NCBI GenBank assembly: GCA_017390825.1
Contig: JAFPAK010000394.1
Location: forward strand, 1-6,802
Direction: 5' to 3'
From: Clostridia bacterium
GTDB lineage: Bacteria; Bacillota_A; Clostridia; Oscillospirales; Acutalibacteraceae
DNA length: 6,802 bases
Notes under the pieces: model-generated
Database searches by the model: none
The model's input: only the letters and a program-made list of their open reading frames with translations
What the model was told of the DNA's origin: nothing
Shown: positions 1 to 5,439 of the stretch, piece after piece
Position numbering within the stretch: position 1 is the stretch's first letter
Layout: every line of letters begins with the position of its first letter
Made by a program: the position numbers and the translations under genes

Positions 1-1635
1 GAGCAATGCACCCTCATCAACAGGCTTTATTCTGCCGAGCTTGATAATTTTTATATTTATACTCTCGTTTTTAAGTCGCTCTGCGGCATTTATGACTGCT
101 TTAAATGTTCTGCCATACGTAACAACTGCAATGTCAGCGTTTTGATCGCCGAAAACATCGTAATTATCGCTGAATGAGGTGTATTCATCAGGGAGTTCGG
201 GCTGACTTCCTCTCGGATAACGTATCGCCACTACGCCGGATGTATTGTATATTGCCAGTTTTAAAGCATGGCGCATTTCTTCATAAGTGACAGGTGCATA
301 AACAGTGACATTGGGTATTGGCAAAAGGAAGGAGACATCAAAAATACCCTGATGCGTTTCGCCGTCATTACCGACAACACCCGCTCTGTCGATCCCGATA
401 ATCACTTTTAGGTTCTGCAATGCAGCATCGTGCAATATTTGGTCATAGGAGCGTTGCAGAAAAGTTGAATAAACGCAAAAAATCGGTATCATACCATTAG
501 AAGCAAGTCCTGCTGCAAAAGTAACTGCGTGTTGCTCTGCAATGCCTACATCAAAAAATCTTTGTTTATATTGTTTTGCAAAATACGAAAGCCCCGTGCT
601 TTCACACATTGCTGCAGTAATTGCGCAAATTCTTTTATCATTAGCTGCAAAATCACATATACTGAGCCCAAATTGTTCTGAGAAGTTAGTGCCAGAGCTA
701 ACAGGTTCACCGGTTTCAATATCAAACGAGGAGATCCCGTGGAATACATTAGGATTTTTTTCCGCAGGAACATAGCCTTTTCCTTTTTGTGTGTTGATAT
801 GAATGAAAACGGGGTGCTTCATTGTTTTTGCAACTGTAAGTGCGTCATCAAGCTTGTCGAGATCGTGACCGTCGATAGGGCCAAGATAAGCAAAGCCAAG
901 ACACTCAAACATATTCGATCCGAAGATCAAATTTTTTATAACACTTTTTGTGCCGAAAAGGAATTTCCTTATCGGGGTGCCTACAAGTGGTATGTGCGAT
1001 AGCACCTTATCGGTTGCCACTTTAAAGTTATAATAATTCGGACGAGAACGCATTGTAGAAAGATATCGTGCCATTGCGCCGACATTTTTTGAGATCGACA
1101 TTTTGTTATCATTGAGTATGACGATAAGATTGTGTTTCGAGCGCCCTGCATTGTTAAGTGCTTCATATGCGAGTCCGCCGGATATTGCACCATCGCCAAT
1201 TACAGCTATGGTGTAAGCATCCTTCTTTTTTAACGAATTCGCCATAGAAATGCCATAGGCAGCTGAAATAGAGGTACTGGAATGCCCTGCGCTGAATGCA
1301 TCATGTTCGCTTTCAGTCGGACGGGGAAAGCCTGAAAGACCGCCTTTTTTGCGAAGCGAGTACATCCTGCCTTTTCTCCCGGTCAACATTTTATGTGTAT
1401 AACATTGATGACCGACATCAAATACGATTTTGTCTATAGGCGAATTAAACTTTCGGTGCAAAGCAACAGTAAGTTCAACCATACCGAGGTTAGAAGCAAG
1501 ATGCCCGCCGTTTTTAGAAACAGTATTAATAAGCTCTGCCCGTATTTCATTGCAAAGCGGAAGTAGCTGTGATTTATCAAGTCTTTTCAAATCGGCAGGT
1601 GTATTTACAGCCGATAAGATGCTGTTATTGTCCAT
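1..1635 (-). CDS. dxs: 1-deoxy-D-xylulose-5-phosphate synthase, C-terminus cut off by the window edge
   Basis: Cytoplasmic thiamine-diphosphate enzyme that condenses pyruvate and glyceraldehyde 3-phosphate into 1-deoxy-D-xylulose 5-phosphate. This is the entry step of the MEP isoprenoid pathway and also feeds thiamine and pyridoxal synthesis. The frame is open without a stop from the ATG at 1635 to the left edge, giving 545 codons. The family is usually about 620 residues, so roughly 75 C-terminal residues are missing. Visible landmarks are SKNGGH (His45), DVGHQCYTHK (His76), the ThDP/Mg motif GDG at 147-149 closing with LNDN (Asn177), the catalytic Glu367 in DVGIAEQHAVT, Arg395 in LQRSYDQ, and DRAG at 416-419 followed by Asp424 and His428. 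All core catalytic residues I could place are present. The start is supported by AAGGA at 1643-1647, 7 nt upstream. In many clostridia dxs follows ispA in one operon; here it has its own promoter and a divergent regulator upstream. Confidence 0.96.
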   Translation of the reverse strand, partial: MDNNSILSAVNTPADLKRLDKSQLLPLCNEIRAELINTVSKNGGHLASNLGMVELTVALHRKFNSPIDKIVFDVGHQCYTHKMLTGRKGRMYSLRKKGGLSGFPRPTESEHDAFSAGHSSTSISAAYGISMANSLKKKDAYTIAVIGDGAISGGLAYEALNNAGRSKHNLIVILNDNKMSISKNVGAMARYLSTMRSRPNYYNFKVATDKVLSHIPLVGTPIRKFLFGTKSVIKNLIFGSNMFECLGFAYLGPIDGHDLDKLDDALTVAKTMKHPVFIHINTQKGKGYVPAEKNPNVFHGISSFDIETGEPVSSGTNFSEQFGLSICDFAANDKRICAITAAMCESTGLSYFAKQYKQRFFDVGIAEQHAVTFAAGLASNGMIPIFCVYSTFLQRSYDQILHDAALQNLKVIIGIDRAGVVGNDGETHQGIFDVSFLLPIPNVTVYAPVTYEEMRHALKLAIYNTSGVVAIRYPRGSQPELPDEYTSFSDNYDVFGDQNADIAVVTYGRTFKAVINAAERLKNESINIKIIKLGRIKPVDEGALL

Positions 1636-1687
1636 TAAATTTTCCTTCTTGTATATTAAGAAAAGTTAATTATGCATATTTATGATT

Positions 1688-1717
1688 ATTATAGCACAAA
1701 CATATGTCTTGTTACAA
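1688..1717 (-). promoter_or_regulatory. Probable sigma-A promoter of dxs with extended -10
   Basis: On the minus strand the -10 box is a perfect TATAAT (plus coordinates 1688-1693), preceded by TGC to make an extended -10. The -35 box is TTGTAA (1712-1717, four of six consensus matches), with an 18-base spacer. Transcription should begin near 1681, leaving a leader of about 45 nt before the dxs start. No clear hairpin or riboswitch is visible in that leader. Confidence 0.7.
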
Positions 1718-1718
1718 G
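1708..1718. promoter_or_regulatory. Operator-like palindrome over the dxs -35 box
   Basis: CTTGT-T-ACAAG is a perfect 11-bp palindrome with a one-base centre. It covers the whole predicted -35 box of dxs. A dimeric repressor bound here would block dxs transcription. The site is short and the region is AT-rich, so it may be chance; no known regulator is assigned. Confidence 0.3.
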
Positions 1719-1755
1719 TTTTTTATTAAAATTATATACTATGAATGAAAAAAAT

Positions 1756-1786
1756 AAAAAATCCGTTGCAGTTTGACGGCTTTTTT
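1756..1786. repeat. Imperfect hairpin with A-tract and T-tract flanks in the divergent intergenic region
   Basis: CCGT (1763-1766) pairs with ACGG (1776-1779) around a 9-base loop. After one mismatch, the flanking six A (1756-1761) can pair with six T (1781-1786). It resembles a weak bidirectional terminator, but no gene reads into it from the left on the plus strand. It overlaps the -35 box of the ANTAR operon promoter, so it may instead be a protein-binding or DNA-structure element. Confidence 0.3.
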
Positions 1787-1794
1787 TGTATAAT
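1766..1794 (+). promoter_or_regulatory. Probable promoter of the ANTAR-Dabb-ABC-F operon
   Basis: A perfect TATAAT -10 box lies at 1789-1794, with a weak -35 box TTGCAG at 1766-1771 and a 17-base spacer. An alternative -35, TTGACG at 1773-1778, fits better to consensus but sits only 10 bases from this -10; it could instead serve TATTTT at 1796-1801 with a 17-base spacer. With the first choice, transcription starts near 1801, giving a leader of only about 20 nt that is mostly ribosome binding site. Confidence 0.55.
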
Positions 1795-1806
1795 ATATTT
1801 TATGGC

Positions 1807-1812
1807 AGGAGG
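1807..1812 (+). promoter_or_regulatory. Ribosome binding site that fixes a TTG start
   Basis: A perfect AGGAGG lies 9 nt before the TTG at 1822. The only nearby ATG (1802) runs into a TGA within eight codons and lies upstream of this site, so TTG at 1822 is the best start for the regulator gene. Confidence 0.85.
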
Positions 1813-1821
1813 CGATAGCAT

Positions 1822-2385
1822 TTGAATAGTATTCTGATAATATCAACACAAGAAAATAATTCTTTGGAAATTCAAAATTTATTGTGTTCAAATTATGATT
1901 GTAATATCGTCTTGTGCGATGATGAAAACGCAGTAAATGATTATATCAGCAAGGATGAATTTGATCTTTGCATTATTGATATGCAGAATAACAGTGGCGA
2001 TATCGAGCTTGCCGTTGAATTAGTTTCAAATACTTTAGCCGGTGTAATTGTGATATGTGACAAGGTGCCGTTTGAACTTGAAGCAACAATTGAAAGATTT
2101 GGTATAATCACGATTGATAAACCTATTGATGAGCGTTTGTTTTTACAGACGGTTAAGCTTGTTAAGACAATGAAAGCGAGGCTTGAGTTGTATCGCCGTG
2201 AAAATCTGCAATTAAAAAACAAGCTTAATGAATTGCGAATAGTTGATCGGGCAAAGTCAGTACTCATGCAGTACCTTAACATGACCGAAGCACAAGCTCA
2301 TCAGTTTATAGTCAAGCAGGCGATGAATATGCGTATGACAAAAGCACAGATAGCACAGAATATACTAAAAACTTATGAAACCTAA
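1822..2385 (+). CDS. ANTAR-domain response regulator (probable RNA-binding antiterminator)
   Basis: A 187-residue two-domain regulator. Residues 1-115 look like a response-regulator receiver, with beta-strand 1 at ILIIS, the likely phosphoacceptor Asp53 in CIIDM, and the conserved lysine Lys100 in IDKPI. The acidic pair normally found after the first strand is missing (STQEN here), and the usual Thr/Ser before helix 4 appears to be Cys79, so phosphorylation may be weak or absent. Residues 115-140 form a charged helix likely to be a coiled-coil dimer linker. Residues 138-187 are an ANTAR domain: VDRAKSVLMQYLNMTEAQAH, then QAMNMRMTKAQIAQNIL. ANTAR proteins bind paired hairpins in nascent RNA and prevent termination. 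It is the first gene of an operon with a Dabb protein and an ABC-F ATPase. No histidine kinase is visible in the window, and no convincing ANTAR target hairpin pair was found. The domain call is firm; the regulated genes are unknown. Confidence 0.88.
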   Translation: MNSILIISTQENNSLEIQNLLCSNYDCNIVLCDDENAVNDYISKDEFDLCIIDMQNNSGDIELAVELVSNTLAGVIVICDKVPFELEATIERFGIITIDKPIDERLFLQTVKLVKTMKARLELYRRENLQLKNKLNELRIVDRAKSVLMQYLNMTEAQAHQFIVKQAMNMRMTKAQIAQNILKTYET

Positions 2386-2397
2386 AAGGAGAAAATT

Positions 2398-2688
2398 ATG
2401 ATAAAACATATAGTTTGTTTTAAACTGCTTGATCCAACCGAGGAAAATTGCAGCAAAGCTCGTGAAGTTTTGCTTTCAATGAAAGGAAATGTTCCGCTTA
2501 TTCGGGATATTGAAGTTGGTGTTGATTTTCTTCATTCAAGCCGTTCATATGATGTAATTTTACAGGTGGTGCTTGATGATGAAAAGGCACTTGAGGATTA
2601 TCAGAATGATCCGTATCATGTCGACATTGTGAAAAAGCATATGCACACTGTTCGTAAAAGCAGCGTTGCAATAGATTATTATATTTAA
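2398..2688 (+). CDS. Dabb-family (stress-responsive A/B barrel) small protein
   Basis: A 96-residue protein with the hallmarks of the dimeric alpha/beta-barrel Dabb family. These are the N-terminal strand MIKHIVCFKL, a central G41-V-D followed by SRSYDVILQVVL (residues 48-59), and the late signature ALEDYQNDPYHVDIVKKH (64-81) with His74. The length is typical of a single-domain member. Its biochemical role is not known in bacteria; relatives include plant stress proteins and small-ligand or cyclase-like barrels, so no reaction is assigned. An AAAGGAGA site overlapping the stop of the regulator gene lies 5-6 nt before the ATG, and the gap to that gene is 12 nt. It ends 1 nt before the ABC-F start, so all three genes probably share one transcript. 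Confidence 0.85.
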   Translation: MIKHIVCFKLLDPTEENCSKAREVLLSMKGNVPLIRDIEVGVDFLHSSRSYDVILQVVLDDEKALEDYQNDPYHVDIVKKHMHTVRKSSVAIDYYI

Positions 2689-2689
2689 A

Positions 2690-4240
2690 ATGAGCATTCT
2701 TGACGTTAAAAATTTAACACAGATATTCGGCGATAAGGTGCTGTTTAAAAATGCGGATATGCAACTTTTCGGCGGGGACAAGATGGGACTTACCGGACTT
2801 AACGGCGCAGGTAAGTCTACGTTTATTAATATTCTTATTGGTGAGGTCGTTCCGGACGAAGGCTATGTTAAGTGGAATCCAAGAATGAAACTGGCATATC
2901 TTGACCAGCATGCAAAAATTGGTGACGGTACGATCAGAAGTTACTTAAAAAGTGCTTTTGATAATTTGTACGATCTCGAAGGCAGACTTATCATTGCGGA
3001 GAAAGAGATTGCAGCGTGTGAAGATGCACAACGGCAGATGTCACTTTGCATTGAAGCGGAAAAAATGCGTGAGACGCTTGAAAATGCCGGCTTTTATGCG
3101 ATAAACAGTACTATCGACAAGGTTGCCCATGGCCTTGGTATTGTTGGATTTGGACTTGACACCGATATAAAAACTCTTTCAGGAGGTCAGCGTGCAAAGG
3201 TGATGCTTGCAAAGATGCTTTTGCAAGAGCACGATGTTTTATTGTTGGACGAGCCTACAAACTTTCTTGATGCAGAGCATATTGCTTGGCTTACAAAGTT
3301 TTTAAACAGCTATAAAGGCTCGTTTATACTTGTCAGCCATGATTTCGCTTTTCTTAATTCTGTAGTTAACTGTATATGTGATATAGATAACGGTACGATC
3401 ACACGCTTTAATGGAAGTTATGAAAGTTTTGTAAAGCAAAAAGAGCAAAAGCAGCTTGAGTATGAGAAAAGGTATAAATCGCAGCAAAAGGAAATACAAA
3501 AATTACAGACATATATTGATAAGAATATCGTTCGTGCTTCAACTTCAAAGATGGCTAAAAGCCGACAGAAGCGGCTTGACAAAATAGAGCGTCTTGAAAG
3601 ACCGCATCAGGATCCTAAGCCCAGCTTTATTTTTGACTATACTCCCGCTGTCGGTCAGGTGATATTATCTTGCGATAAGTTAGGTATAGGTTATTATGAT
3701 CAGCTTGTACCTGATATTTCTGTCGAACTGCGTTCCAATATCAAACTTGCTGTAACGGGCTTTAACGGGATAGGTAAATCCACATTTATAAAAACTGTCT
3801 GCGGGATAATACCGGCTCTTTCCGGTTCATATAGGTTGGCGGATAACATAAAAATAGGGTATTATGAGCAGGATAACATATTTGATGACGATTCGCTTAC
3901 TGCTATTGAAGAAATAAAGAATCACTATCCTGCATTATCGGATAAGGATGTTCGTACGGCGCTGTCACGCTGCGGTCTGGCAGGGGAGAAGGTCACACGC
4001 AAAATTTCTACCTTGAGCGGCGGTGAGCAAGCAAAGATCAAAATATGCAGACTGACACTTGCTAAGTTCAATTTACTTGTTCTTGACGAGCCTACCAATC
4101 ATCTTGATGTCAACGCAGTTGAACAGCTCAAAGTTGCTATCAAACTTTTTGAAGGAGCGGTGCTTTTTGTGTCGCACAGCAAGGAATTCTGTAAGGAATG
4201 TGCTGATGCAGTTTTGGATTTTGAAAAACTTTTTGATTAA
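2690..4240 (+). CDS. ABC-F family ATPase (ribosome-acting, no membrane domain)
   Basis: A 516-residue protein with two ABC cassettes in one chain and no transmembrane segments, as in ABC-F translation factors and antibiotic-resistance ribosome-protection proteins. Cassette 1 has Walker A GLNGAGKST (36-44), signature LSGGQ (163-167), Walker B LLLDEPTNFLD with catalytic Glu188, and H-loop His217. Cassette 2 has Walker A GFNGIGKST (357-365), signature LSGGE (442-446), catalytic Glu467 in VLDEPTNHLD, and H-loop His496. Residues about 240-305 form the basic helical inter-cassette linker, with ASTSKMAKSRQKRLDKIERL, the part that reaches toward the P-site tRNA in known ABC-F structures. Both ATP sites look intact. 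The ATG lies 1 nt after the Dabb stop with no visible Shine-Dalgarno sequence, so translation is probably coupled. Whether this is a housekeeping factor or a drug-resistance type cannot be told by eye. Confidence 0.93.
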   Translation: MSILDVKNLTQIFGDKVLFKNADMQLFGGDKMGLTGLNGAGKSTFINILIGEVVPDEGYVKWNPRMKLAYLDQHAKIGDGTIRSYLKSAFDNLYDLEGRLIIAEKEIAACEDAQRQMSLCIEAEKMRETLENAGFYAINSTIDKVAHGLGIVGFGLDTDIKTLSGGQRAKVMLAKMLLQEHDVLLLDEPTNFLDAEHIAWLTKFLNSYKGSFILVSHDFAFLNSVVNCICDIDNGTITRFNGSYESFVKQKEQKQLEYEKRYKSQQKEIQKLQTYIDKNIVRASTSKMAKSRQKRLDKIERLERPHQDPKPSFIFDYTPAVGQVILSCDKLGIGYYDQLVPDISVELRSNIKLAVTGFNGIGKSTFIKTVCGIIPALSGSYRLADNIKIGYYEQDNIFDDDSLTAIEEIKNHYPALSDKDVRTALSRCGLAGEKVTRKISTLSGGEQAKIKICRLTLAKFNLLVLDEPTNHLDVNAVEQLKVAIKLFEGAVLFVSHSKEFCKECADAVLDFEKLFD

Positions 4241-4246
4241 AATGTA

Positions 4247-4275
4247 GTGACAAATTCAAAAAAGTGTGCTATTAT
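4247..4275 (+). promoter_or_regulatory. Probable extended -10 promoter of the 249-residue unknown gene
   Basis: The -35 box GTGACA (4247-4252, five of six consensus) and the -10 box TATTAT (4270-4275) are 17 bases apart. TGC immediately before the -10 gives an extended -10 like that of dxs. A second TATAAT at 4275-4280 overlaps it but is 22 bases from the -35. Transcription should start near 4282. It lies 6 bases after the ABC-F stop, with no terminator between them, so the gene can be transcribed both from here and by read-through. Confidence 0.65.
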
Positions 4276-4295
4276 ATAATTTATCATTTGAATTT
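4252..4295. repeat. 9-bp perfect inverted repeat bracketing the promoter
   Basis: AAATTCAAA (4252-4260) and TTTGAATTT (4287-4295) are exact reverse complements separated by 26 bases. The left arm begins at the end of the -35 box and the right arm lies just past the expected transcription start, immediately before the ribosome binding site. The geometry would suit a regulator gripping both sides of the -10, or a cruciform or RNA hairpin. There is no T-run, so it is not an intrinsic terminator. AT-richness raises the chance of coincidence. Confidence 0.4.
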
Positions 4296-4311
4296 ATAAG
4301 GAATTGGTATT

Positions 4312-5061
4312 ATGAATACAAATTGCAAAGCAATATTTGATTTACTTGCACAGGATTTAAAAGCAAAGGATTTTTCGGTCAACTGTGATGATGCCGGAGA
4401 GTATCTTTCAAACGGTAATCGTGCCTTTAAATTAGGATTTGATGAAGCTTCAAAGCTCGTTTCGCTTGAAACAGCTGAGCTCTCTGAAGGGAATGGCGTT
4501 GAATGGAAAAGTGTATCCTCATGGATGATCGATGATGATGCATCCGAAAAGGATATCAAGAGCATAACCAACGATTTCATTGATAGTATTTACGAGATAA
4601 GCGGCGCAAAGAATACTATTACTTCAGCAGCTAAGGTAACGATGCCCACAAAAAAGAAAAAAGCTGATGTCGTTGATATTGATGCATTGAGCGGAAGATT
4701 TTTATCGTTGTTTCCGGAATATAAGGATGCTTATAAGGATAATGTTACTAAATACGGAGACTTTATGCCGGATACATTTTTTTCGGAATACGGTGTAAAT
4801 GCCTTGGTTGATGCTATTGAAAAATCAAATAAGAAGCAGATCAAAAAGTATGCCGAGATGCTGTCTGAAGCGTATGTGAACGGCACAGATCAGGTAACTG
4901 TGGTTATTGTATATTCAATTTTTGCTACAGCTGCCGAAAAAAACAAAAAGGTAGCCGAGGCGATACCTGATATGCTATCAGAGTATAAGCACTTGCTGAA
5001 AGCTGTACGCTGCATAACAAGATTTTTGTCAAGTGATAAAAACAAGAAAAAGTATCTGTAA
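4312..5061 (+). CDS. Uncharacterised 249-residue soluble protein, two-part architecture
   Basis: I do not assign a function. There is no signal peptide or membrane segment, so it is probably cytoplasmic. Residues 1-95 look like a mixed alpha/beta module, with an N-terminal helix (CKAIFDLLAQDLKAKDF), a D-D-A-G-E-Y-L turn, strands around 37-65, and a helix with WMIDDDASEKDI. Residues 100-122 form a polar, lysine-rich linker (TKKKK at 112-116). Residues 124-240 look all-helical and begin with a recognisable FLSLFPEYKDAYKDNV segment followed by KYGDFMPDTFFSEYG. The C-terminal half vaguely recalls small uncharacterised DUF-type or immunity-protein-like domains of clostridia, but I cannot confirm a family. 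The start is supported by AAGGA at 4298-4302, 9 nt upstream of the ATG. It has its own promoter and a strong terminator, so it can act as a single-gene unit. No frameshift or truncation is seen. Confidence 0.85.
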   Translation: MNTNCKAIFDLLAQDLKAKDFSVNCDDAGEYLSNGNRAFKLGFDEASKLVSLETAELSEGNGVEWKSVSSWMIDDDASEKDIKSITNDFIDSIYEISGAKNTITSAAKVTMPTKKKKADVVDIDALSGRFLSLFPEYKDAYKDNVTKYGDFMPDTFFSEYGVNALVDAIEKSNKKQIKKYAEMLSEAYVNGTDQVTVVIVYSIFATAAEKNKKVAEAIPDMLSEYKHLLKAVRCITRFLSSDKNKKKYL

Positions 5062-5064
5062 TCA

Positions 5065-5105
5065 AAAAAGATCGTATTGTGAAAATTGCACAATACGATC
5101 TTTTT
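5065..5105 (+). terminator. Strong intrinsic terminator
   Basis: A perfect 12-bp stem, GATCGTATTGTG (5070-5081) with CACAATACGATC (5089-5100), closes a 7-base loop. It is flanked by five A (5065-5069) that can pair with the five T (5101-5105) forming the U-tract. It begins 4 bases after the stop codon of the 249-residue gene. The A-run on the left means it may also act on the opposite strand, though no minus-strand gene is nearby. Confidence 0.95.
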
Positions 5106-5270
5106 ATTTGACGAAAAAGCCTTGATTTTTTGGTCGGATTTTGATCTGAAAGGCATATATTATTAACTACATTAACCGTTTTGGCTATTAGCTTTTACAC
5201 AAATTTGAATTATAAATTGTTGTTTTTGACGAAGAAATATCACAAAATGACAAGAACAGTGTAAATGATT

Positions 5271-5290
5271 ATGCTAATATAGTTTAGCAT
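5271..5290 (+). promoter_or_regulatory. Inverted repeat over a probable extended -10 promoter
   Basis: ATGCTAA (5271-5277) and TTAGCAT (5284-5290) form a perfect 7-bp inverted repeat with a 6-base spacer. Inside it, TGC plus TAATAT (5272-5280) makes an extended -10 box; no good -35 box lies at 16-18 bases upstream, which is common for extended -10 promoters and for activator-dependent ones. Transcription would start near 5287, inside the right arm. The symmetry therefore fits an operator covering the -10 and start site. The promoter assignment is tentative. Confidence 0.45.
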
Positions 5291-5311
5291 GCAACACTTA
5301 TGCGTATTCGT

Positions 5312-5328
5312 TTGTGCATTTTGCACAA
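5312..5328 (+). repeat. Perfect 17-bp palindrome/hairpin in the leader
   Basis: TTGTGCA (5312-5318) and TGCACAA (5322-5328) are exact complements around TTT. It could be a dimeric DNA-binding-protein operator or a small RNA hairpin in the 5' leader of the secreted protein gene. It is not followed by a T-run, so it is not a terminator. The half-site recurs at 5346-5352 (TGTGCAA). Confidence 0.5.
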
Positions 5329-5329
5329 T

Positions 5330-5361
5330 AAAGTGTATTGTTTTATGTGCAATTATACTTT
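5330..5361 (+). repeat. Imperfect hairpin directly after the palindrome
   Basis: AAAGTGTATTG (5330-5340) pairs imperfectly with CAATTATACTTT (5350-5361): five pairs, one mismatch, two pairs, a bulged A, then three pairs around a 9-base loop. It stacks one base after the preceding palindrome, which suggests a folded 5' leader rather than random sequence. Alternatively TATACT at 5354-5359 may be a -10 box, though no good -35 accompanies it. Confidence 0.35.
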
Positions 5362-5439
5362 GGTTTCCTGTTTTGGAAGAGTTTACGCACTGTTTGCAGC
5401 GAGTTTATTACTATTTTAATTCAGGTAGGAGAATGTGTA

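Larger units (their letters stand above)
5106..5439. other. 334-base gene-free region: promoter and structured leader of the secreted protein gene
   Basis: No convincing coding region is present. Positions 5106-5245 are AT-rich with only short symmetry, for example GCTA-T-TAGC at 5184-5192, CAAATTTG at 5200-5207, and a loose GCCTT/AAGGC pair (5119-5123 with 5150-5154). Positions 5246-5361 hold the likely promoter and three hairpin-forming segments listed separately. Positions 5362-5439 lead to a good AGGAGA ribosome binding site (5427-5432). The leader does not match any riboswitch class I can recognise by eye. Confidence 0.6.

Noticed and set aside
415..430. Possible unusual THQG in place of THHG in dxs
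   Set aside because: THQG also occurs in well-studied enzymes such as the E. coli one, and the key Asp and His are in place, so it is ordinary variation.
542..1669. Several plus-strand open frames of 77-87 codons and a minus-strand frame at 981-1199
   Set aside because: They lie inside the intact dxs frame, have no recognisable protein features or ribosome binding sites, and are shadows of that gene.
4284..4580. 98-codon minus-strand open frame, Ser-rich
   Set aside because: It is antisense to the 249-residue gene and its promoter; its composition is that of a reverse-complement shadow.
5086..5094. TTGCACAAT in the terminator, matching the leader motif at 5321-5329
   Set aside because: It is part of the terminator loop and stem, where the sequence is explained by pairing; the match to the leader motif is probably chance.
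5119..5154. Possible second terminator, GCCTT with AAGGC
   Set aside because: The stem is 5 bp with a 26-base loop and no T-run after it.
5271..5290. Hairpin with a six-base loop, considered as an ANTAR protein RNA target
   Set aside because: The loop is TATAGT and lacks the A at position 1 and G at position 4 expected of ANTAR hexaloops; no matching second hexaloop hairpin follows.
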